Positions 56,531 through 64,000 of a stretch of DNA of 64,000 nucleotides are shown piece by piece. Position numbers and translations under genes: made by a program. The number at the start of each line of letters is the position of its first letter. Position 1 is the first letter of the stretch. The stretch lies in contig NC_088295.1 of NCBI RefSeq assembly GCF_032854445.1, positions 93,427,805 to 93,491,804 of the forward strand, written 5' to 3'. The notes under the pieces are model-generated. The model searched no databases, was not told the DNA's origin, and worked only from the letters and a program-made list of their open reading frames with translations. The stretch comes from Liolophura sinensis (lineage: Eukaryota > Mollusca > Polyplacophora > Chitonida > Chitonidae).

Positions 56531-56591
56531 ATGCCCCACTCCGCAACCTTCTTCGTTGGTATTTTCACGTTATTGTCTGCAACAGTTCTGG
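56531..56591 (+). CDS. Exon 1 of a second secreted-protein gene (partial)
   Basis: An ATG in an almost ideal Kozak context (GCCCGCCACCATGC) starts 20 codons plus one base, then GTAAGT. The peptide (TFFVGIFTLLSATVL) is a signal sequence. Length (61 nt), phase 1 and type are identical to exon 1 of the D8C gene, suggesting a tandem paralogue. I found no matching second exon before the window ends, so the gene is incomplete here and the relation rests on one short exon. Confidence 0.62.
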
Positions 56592-58240
56592 GTAAGTATA
56601 TTTGCTACTATTTTAATGGATAATGAATTTTACTCTCCTTACTTAGAGTTTTTGTATTTTACTCCCATGTATCCATCCATATCAGGGTTAGCCACGTGGC
56701 ACCTTCTTCCGGAACCAAATTGCCAGTGATAGGGCCTACTGATGTTTCATTTACGGACAATATATGGCCGTTATTTCAAACTTCGTTATAATTTCTTCGA
56801 CATTCTTCGAAAGTTCATTCTTCGAATGAACTTTCGACATTAGTATTTTATTCCTAAATAGTATATTTCAATTACTGCCAAAATATCGCAGAATAATATA
56901 AAGTAAGCAGAGTATTGGTAACGTATTCCTATATTGAAATAAGCTACATTTCCAGTTGCACTTTGTTTTCTCTTCAATTTGCGGTCGGTACAGTAAAATG
57001 TATAGGCAAAATACGTTGGTAAACCAGCTGAAACATTATGGAGTTCAAGGTCGTGGATTTGGTAGAGTTCAGTGGTTATCCGACACCACAGAACAGGGGG
57101 CGGGCTGGAGCACTCCCGCAGCTTTATCTACACACCGGCCAACTACAACACCGTCGAAAATGGCAACTTGTTGCAGCTGGTGTTGATACTTGCATAATCC
57201 CAAGTCGTTGCAAAGCAGTTGTTCACACAAGTATGCGGTCTGAATCTCATGATGAGCCATTTAGCACACAGCCGAACTATGCTAACAAGAAGACAAGAGG
57301 ATTAATGCTATCCAGATAAGGAATTTGAATTATATCATCAGCCCAATACACAGGGCGTTTAACGTAACGATTTGACCATGCAGAATGTTAGAGACGGACG
57401 ATAGCATTTAAGTCACAACTTCACTTGTACATGGGAGCATGGTGCCATTTATAAAGCACCATAGACGATTATAGACGATTTGCATCTTACCCATCTTAAT
57501 GTAAACACGACTGCAAAAATTACACATTTTTTCATGATATATATGGGTGAAACACTGATCATTGGCTAATATTTGACTACATGCGTCTAAAGTCAGTAAG
57601 GTCACCAAGGCCATGTGACGTGGCTTAAGGGAAAAAAAATTCTGACAGACCTTGACAACAGATACCATTTGGTCCATACACAGCTGTATGTAGGTGTAGA
57701 GTAAGATGAATAGCTGTCGTATGTACAGAATCTTCCCTAGCCTTTACTCTAATCAAAAATGTGCTAAATTTGAGGGTTTCCGACGCTCTCGTTCTGTGCC
57801 AGATTACTGGTCATATTGACCAGTCAGAAGTTGAAAAAGTTTCAGCAGAGTTATCCCGCCAACAATGGCAGCAGCTCTTTCCGGCCACGTGTCACGGTGT
57901 TCAGGCGCTCTCGACAATTGATACGCCTACACGGTTACTCCAAAGTATCCATTCTGAAACGTTGTACAAATTAACCGATGACACTGCCAGATTATATCGT
58001 ACACAAATAGGAGTAAAATGCACGCACCAAATCTCTGAGTAATACTAATATAACGGGCGATTCTACATAGCTGACAGTAAATTAACTTCATGTCCTGTCG
58101 ATAACAGAACATTTGCTGTAAAAAAAATTACTTGTTAAATTTAACAGAATTCTTTGAGTGATGCTAAAAAATATTTTGCTATTACGGCAGCTTATTCTGT
58201 CAGATGGGTTAGCGTGTACAATACGCATTTGAAGTTGTCG
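56592..58240. other. Putative intron 1 of the second gene, with two coding-like stretches
   Basis: 57038-57319 is open for 93 codons in one frame, while the segment 57060-57190 is also open and protein-like in another (FIYTPANYNTVENGN). 57761-58042 is open for 93 codons (EVEKVSAELSRQQWQQLF), faintly death-fold-like. Neither is identified; they may be transposon relics. No D8C-type exon is visible. Confidence 0.35.
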
Positions 58241-58535
58241 GTTAGGATCAACAATGTGCCTCATCAGATCACCGACAAGTTCAGATGGGTTAGGATCAAC
58301 AATGTGCCTCATCAGATCACCGACAAGTTCAGATGGGTTAGGATCAACAATGTGCCTCATCAGATCACCGACAAGTTCAGATGGGTTAGGATCAACAATG
58401 TGCCTCATCAGATCACCGACAAGTTCAGATGGGTTAGGATCAACAATGTGCCTCATCAGATCACCGACAAGTTCAGATGGGTTAGGATCAACAATGTGCC
58501 TCATCAGATCACCGACAAGTTCAGATGGGTTAGGG
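58235..58535. repeat. 48-bp minisatellite, about 6 nearly identical copies
   Basis: AGATGGGTTAGGATCAACAA with TGTGCCTCATCAGATCACCG at 48 bp (58261, 58309). Open on both strands with a 16-residue period. Degenerate units (CAGATGGGTTAGGGTCT) continue to about 58700. Confidence 0.92.
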
Positions 58536-58734
58536 CCTACAAGTCTTATTACAGGAATTCAGATGGATTAGGGCGTAAAATAAGTCTAATTAGATCATAC
58601 TTGACTTCAGATGGGTTAGGGTCTTTAACTTGTCATTAAACCAGCAATAGATTCAGATGGGTTAGGGTCTACACTAAGTCCCATTAAATCAGCGAAATCT
58701 TCACATGGATCTATAAGGTCTATAATAAATGTTA

Positions 58735-58795
58735 TGCCCCCGACATATAAGTGAAATATTCTTGAGTGTGGCGTAAAACACCAATCAAATAAGCA
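58735..58795 (+). mobile_element. SINE tail fragment
   Basis: ATAAGTGAAATATTCTTGAG then GGCGTAAAACACCAATCAAA; only the 3' end is present. 58796-59685 shows nothing else. Confidence 0.8.
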
Positions 58796-59689
58796 ATTAA
58801 AATAATAAGCAATTAAAATAATTGTCATTGGTTGAATAGAAGAGACTGAGGAACCCCAAACATTTGATCCGTAAGATACAGGTAAATGCAGCGAAAAAAA
58901 GAAAAATGAAACCACAGCTCGAGCAAAGTGTGCCCAAGTTAAAAACTGTCTTTTTCCGAAGAATTTTAGAGTTAATGTTATACACAATAAAGTCAACATG
59001 GTCAGACCAGTCAAGGTTATTGTTAATAACCTTGAAGTTTTCCGGGATAAGCAGGCGTTTTTAAAACACTGTTTCCGAGAGTAATTCTGATTTCAATGAA
59101 ACTCAGATGACATATTTGCTGATTTGATGTCTTTATCAAAGATTGAATTTCCGACATCGAAGCTGCACCCGACTAAAATCAACAAATTGCTTTGTCTTCC
59201 ATAAGTAAGAGTTACAGGATGACATGTTGCCTATTGAACCATAGAACTGCGGTGATATTATCGTTTGTCACAACTCATTTCATTTTGGATAGGCTACCGC
59301 CTACGCCGAACTGGCACGAAATTCAACCTCACGAGTTATAGGCTTTTTTTGTATAGCAAGGCTGGTCGACCATGTACTGGCTAATAACATCTCTTGCCTT
59401 AATTTCTAATGAGTTTTAATGATTCTGCAGTTAAGAAGATGTTGAAAACTGTTCGTAACATCTTTCTGAGACAACTTAATCGCACACCTGCAAGTTGAAT
59501 GGAAAATGAGTAGCTAGAATAGCCCTCTGCTCTTTCCTGTAATTTCGACACTTCTGGCTCGGAAAAATGATATTTCGCCTGGTAGGCCTAATTTATTAGG
59601 ATATTACCGCCGATCACAGTTATATATTATTATATACGTGTATTGCCGCAGGGCACCGTGGTGTTTTGTTATGTATTGCCACATATCTC

Positions 59690-60290
59690 TGTGACGTATT
59701 GATATATAATGTCGCAGATCATTGTTAGGTGTGGTTATACATTGCCGTAGATCTCTTTAAGTTATTGATATATAATGTCGCAGATCATTGTTAGGTGTGG
59801 TTATACATTGCCGCAGATCTCTTTAACATATTGATATATAATGTCGCAGCTCATTGTTAGGTGTGGTTATACATTGCCGCAGATCTCTTTAACGTATTGA
59901 TATATAATGTCGCAGCTCATTGTTAGGTGTGGTTATACATTGCCGCAGATCTCTTTAACATATTGATATATAATGTCGCAGCTCATTGTTAGGTGTGGTT
60001 ATACATTGCCGCAGATCTCTTTAACATATTGATATATAATGTCGCAGATCATTGTTAGGTGTGGTTATACATTGCCGCAGATCTCTTTAACATATTGATA
60101 TATAATGTAGCAGATCATTGTTAGGTGTGGTTATACATTGCCGTAGATCTCTTTAAGTTATTGATATATAATGCCGCAGATCATTGTTAGGTGTGGTTAT
60201 ACATTGCCGTAGATCTCTTTAAGTTATTGATATATAATGCCGCAGATCATTGTTAGGTGTGGTTATACATTGCTATATCTTGCCGGAAGT
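59690..60290. repeat. 66-bp minisatellite, about 9 copies
   Basis: TTGATATATAATGTCGCAGA, TCATTGTTAGGTGTGGTTAT and ACATTGCCGCAGATCTCTTT at 66 bp (59831, 59897). Confidence 0.92.
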
Positions 60291-60389
60291 CGATGTCATG
60301 TGTAGTTGCATAATGCCACAGATCTCTGTGACATGTGATATTGCCGAAGATCATAATTATGTATGGTTATACATTGCCGGAGATCACAC

Positions 60390-60590
60390 TGATGTATTTT
60401 AAATGTGAGTCTACTGTGTAAAATCTGTTAATGTTACAGAGGGCATAGTTTACAATGTAATGATATGGCAGAATGAAGTATGCCAGTTTATAAATGTGAA
60501 AGAGTGAAAATTGCATCGTTTACAGTGCACCAGTATGGCAGAATGCCATGTATAGGTTTTGTACATGTTGCACTGATTAAACTGTATGTT
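60390..60590. repeat. About 190-bp direct repeat, left copy
   Basis: TTTTAAATGTGAGTCTACTG through ATGGCAGAATGCCATGTATA is nearly identical to 63348-63540. The two copies flank the 68-bp array. 60600-61470 between is otherwise unrecognised. Confidence 0.9.
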
Positions 60591-61469
60591 TATATTTTGC
60601 CGGGCATCACTGTGACGTATGGTCACGGACATACATTGTCGAATATCACTGTTACGTGTTGTTACATGTATATATTAACACAGATCACTGTGACATTTGG
60701 ATATATATTAATACATGTAGCTTCAGGTTGTGCCTCGTAACTTGTAGTCAGATTGGTCACGAGACTTGGCGGCCATGTTGAATATTGAGAGAGAAAAAAA
60801 CCCTACTGCCAAACGGCGAAAGGGAACGTGCTCAAATTTATACTGCAGTTGCAAATAACCTAAACACAGTTGATTTGTTAATATGGCCTTCATGAGGTAA
60901 AACTTGCAAAAGTTCACTCCTGGATAAAATGTCACGTCACTGACAGTTCCCTTTTGGTCATTTATTTGATACAAAAAGTGCTAACGTGTGCAATTTTAGC
61001 GTTGAATCCGTATGTGGAAATATTTTTACCAGTAATTTAAAGACTTTACCGCCCTCTAGCACAGGTCAGAATCAATGAAAATTGGGGGGAAAAATCGAGA
61101 AATCTTACAAAGAGGATACACCGTTTTGTGTGTAATCTGTAAAATGCTCATCGTTTTCCTTGCGGATTTTCGCCATTCCGAAGAAATCACATTTTGCCCT
61201 GCAAACTTATCCAAAATTGTAGCCGTAGATCGTGCGATTTGATATCCAATCAGCATACCTCTTTTTGAAGATGCAATCAACATACATCTTTCTGAAAGTT
61301 TTGATTTGTAGAATGAACCAGCATTCCTTTATGGATTGCGTTCTAATTTACCACTGCTGTGAAAGTTCGATCAAAAAGATCTGGTATTTGACAATATGTG
61401 ATAGACTTAAGTCTGGCAATAAATTTTACAAACCCGAGGTATACAGTGTTTGAATTTGATAGAGGTTGG

Positions 61470-63335
61470 ATTTAATGTGTAGAATTGCGACTGCGGAAGT
61501 GTGTAGGGTATACAGTCTCTCAGTTCCACAGAATGTAATTGAATGTGTAGAATTGCGAATGCGGAAGTGTGTAGGGTATACAGTCTCTCAGTTCCACAGA
61601 ATGTAATTGAATGTGTAGAATTGCGAATGCGGAAGTGTGTAGGGTATACAGTCTCTCAGTTCCACAGAATGTAATTGAATGTGTAGAATTGCGAATGCGG
61701 AAGTGTGTAGGGTATACAGTCTCTCAGTTCCACAGAATGTAATTGAATGTGTAGAATTGCGACTGCGGAAGTGTGTAGGGTATACAGTCTCTCAGTTCCA
61801 CAGAATGTAATTGAATGTGTAGAATTGCGACTGCGGAAGTGTGTAGGGTATACAGTCTCTCAGTTCCACAGAATGTAATTGAATGTGTAGAATTGCGACT
61901 GCGGAAGTGTGTAGGGTATACAGTCTCTCAGTTCCACAGAATGTAATTTAATGTGTAGAATTGCGACTGCGGAAGTGTGTAGGGTATACAGTCTCTCAGT
62001 TCCACAGAATGTAATTGAATGTGTAGAATTGCGAATGCGGAAGTGTGTAGGGTATACAGTCTCTCAGTTCCACAGAATGTAATTGAATGTGTAGAATTGC
62101 GACTGCGGAAGTGTGTAGGGTATACAGTCTCTCAGTTCCACAGAATGTAATTCAATGTGTAGAATTGCGACTGCGGAAGTGTGTAGGGTATACAGTCTCT
62201 CAGTTCCACAGAATGTAATTGAATGTGTAGAATTGCGACTGTGGAAGTGTGTAGGGTATACAGTCTCTCAGTTCCACAGAATGTAATTTAATGTGTAGAA
62301 TTGCGACTGCGGAAGTGTGTAGGGTATACAGTCTCTCAGTTCCACAGAATGTAATTCTTTCATCTTACATACACTTTTTAAATGTGAGTCTACTGTGTAA
62401 AATCTGGTAATGTTACACAGGGCATAGTTTACAATGTAATGATATGGCAGAATGAAGTATGCCAGTAATTGAATGTGTAGAATTGCGACTGCGGAAGTGT
62501 GTAGGGTATACAGTCTCTCAGTTCCACAGAATGTAATTGAATGTGTAGAATTGCGAATGCGGAAGTGTGTAGGGTATACAGTCTCTCAGTTCCACAGAAT
62601 GTAATTGAATGTGTAGAATTGCGACTGCGGAAGTGTGTAGGGTATACAGTCTCTCAGTTCCACAGAATGTAATTCAATGTGTAGAATTGCGACTGCGGAA
62701 GTGTGTAGGGTATACAGTCTCTCAGTTCCACAGAATGTAATTGAATGTGTAGAATTGCGACTGTGGAAGTGTGTAGGGTATACAGTCTCTCAGTTCCACA
62801 GAATGTAATTTAATGTGTAGAATTGCGACTGCGGAAGTGTGTAGGGTATACAGTCTCTCAGTTCCACAGAATGTAATTCTTTCATCTTACATACACTTTT
62901 TAAATGTGAGTCTACTGTGTAAAATCTGGTAATGTTACACAGGGCATAGTTTACAGTGTAATGATATGGCAGAATGAAGTATGCCAGTAATTGAATGTGT
63001 AGAATTGCGAATGCGGAAGTGTGTAGGGTATACAGTCTCTCAGTTCCACAGAATGTAATTGAATGTGTAGAATTGCGAATGCGGAAGTGTGTAGGGTATA
63101 CAGTCTCTCAGTTCCACAGAATGTAACTGAATGTGTAGAATTGCGAATGCGGAAGTGTGTAGGGTATACAGTCTCTCAGTTCCACAGAATGTAATTGAAT
63201 GTGTAGAATTGCGACTGCGGAAGTGTGTAGGGTATACAGTCTCTCAGTTCCACAGAATGTAATTGAATGTGTAGAATTGCGACTGCGGAAGTGTGTAGGG
63301 TATACAGTCTCTCAGTTCCACAGAATGTAATTCTT
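61470..63335. repeat. 68-bp minisatellite with a recurring spacer, about 23 units
   Basis: GTGTAGAATTGCGACTGCGG and GTATACAGTCTCTCAGTTCC at 68-bp steps (61503, 61571). A roughly 112-bp spacer starting CTTTCATCTTACATACACTT interrupts it at about 62355 and 62878, and its right-hand copy at 63332 leads into unique DNA. Units are nearly identical throughout. Confidence 0.94.
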
Positions 63336-63339
63336 TTAT

Positions 63340-63545
63340 CTTACATACACTTTTTAAATGTGAGTCTACTGTGTAAAATCTGGTAATGTTACACAGGGCA
63401 TAGTTTACAATGTAATGATATGGCAGAATGAAGTATGCCAGTTTATAAATGTGAAAGAGTGCAAATTGCATTGTTTACAGCGTACGAGTATGGCAGAATG
63501 CCATGTATAGGTTTTGCACATGTTGCACATGTTAAAATGTGCAAT
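63340..63545. repeat. About 190-bp direct repeat, right copy
   Basis: Matches 60390-60590, including TATGCCAGTTTATAAATGTG, which the internal spacers lack (they change to array after TATGCCAGT). Confidence 0.9.
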
Positions 63546-63671
63546 TTCGCTGTTTGTCAGGGTGCACTGTTTACAGTTCTTCAATATGGAATGATGACGT
63601 GTGAACATTTGTCAATGAGGCATAGTTTGCCAAAGTGGCAGAAAACACTATTTACAAGTTTTCATAATGTC

Positions 63672-63701
63672 AATATGTATGTATGTATGTATTTGTGTAT
63701 G

Positions 63702-63732
<31 letters not shown>

Positions 63733-63830
63733 GTATGCATGTGTGTATGCATATATGCTTGTATGCGTGTATGCGTGTATGTATGTATGGTTATATGTAT
63801 ATGGGTATGCGTGTATGTACACTGCCGCCA
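63672..63830. repeat. (ATGT)n microsatellite
   Basis: GTATGTATGTATGTATGTAT runs, degenerating to GCGTGTATGT at the right. Confidence 0.95.
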
Positions 63831-63837
63831 CTGAAGT

Positions 63838-64000
63838 ATGCCGGAGATACCAGACATGACACACCCAATCACATTATACTGACACCGGTCCAACCAGTCA
63901 TGTTTTCTTGCTCTAACCTCACAGTGCTGAGCGCCAAGAAAGGCAACAGTAAGTTATGTTTTTAAAGACTTTAGTATGACCCGACCCAGGTTTGATCCCG
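63838..64000 (+). mobile_element. Dispersed repeat family 2, copy 2
   Basis: Matches 51232-51368 (CAATCACATTATACTGACAC, AACCTCACAGTGCTGAGCGC) and extends into GTATGACCCGACCCAGGTTT at the window edge, a stretch also hinted at in reverse at about 32865-32910. Confidence 0.8.

Noticed and set aside
58088-58639. 138- and 161-codon ORFs with 16-residue repeats
   Set aside because: Both strands are open only because the 48-bp unit is a multiple of three and lacks stops; copies are nearly identical at DNA level, including at third positions, giving no sign of selection on protein.

Overview
The window looks like nuclear DNA of a marine invertebrate, most likely a mollusc. It has spliced genes with GT-AG introns, no operons or bacterial signals, about seventeen copies or fragments of a tRNA-headed SINE with an AATAAA-rich tail (a type I associate with mollusc genomes), and a very high load of minisatellites. 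Species cannot be fixed from the sequence alone.

Positions 313-42973 hold one gene on the plus strand that I reconstructed by hand as 29 exons. The exons sum to 3507 nt, an uninterrupted frame of 1168 residues plus stop, with an AATAAA 50 nt after the stop. The predicted product is secreted: signal peptide (exon 1); a D8C domain of the uromodulin/GP2/OIT3 type split over exons 2-3, with exactly eight cysteines; a 15-nt microexon; a proline-rich linker; a ten-cysteine region (exons 6-7) resembling the part of VWDE-like proteins that precedes their cysteine module; 21 consecutive single-exon modules of about 36 residues with the pattern C-x5-C-x(10-12)-C-x2-C; and a unique seven-cysteine C-terminus (exon 29). 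Modules 2-21 are all phase 1-1 exons. They recur in a four-exon order (classes A-B-C-D), which points to growth by block duplication, and decayed module exons lie after module 10.

Most introns of this gene are filled by tandem arrays, each with its own repeat unit (period about 20 to 82 bp). The largest are a 46-bp unit in about 48 copies (29.4-31.6 kb) and a composite array at 37.4-40.6 kb. The long ORFs there (up to 766 codons) arise because the units lack stops, and they should not be read as proteins.

From 43.0 to 56.5 kb the DNA is intergenic: further arrays (43.4-44.5, 45.7-49.1, 50.0-50.8, 53.2-54.2, 55.1-55.8 kb), SINEs, a second dispersed repeat family and a fragment of a Mutator-like transposase-domain protein (about 44.5-45.2 kb). 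At 56531-56591 there is a signal-peptide exon of the same length (61 nt) and phase as exon 1 of the first gene, with a strong Kozak context. It is probably the start of a second, related secreted-protein gene whose later exons lie beyond the window. The last 7 kb holds more arrays, including a 68-bp array broken by a repeated spacer. I found no tRNA, rRNA or CRISPR locus.
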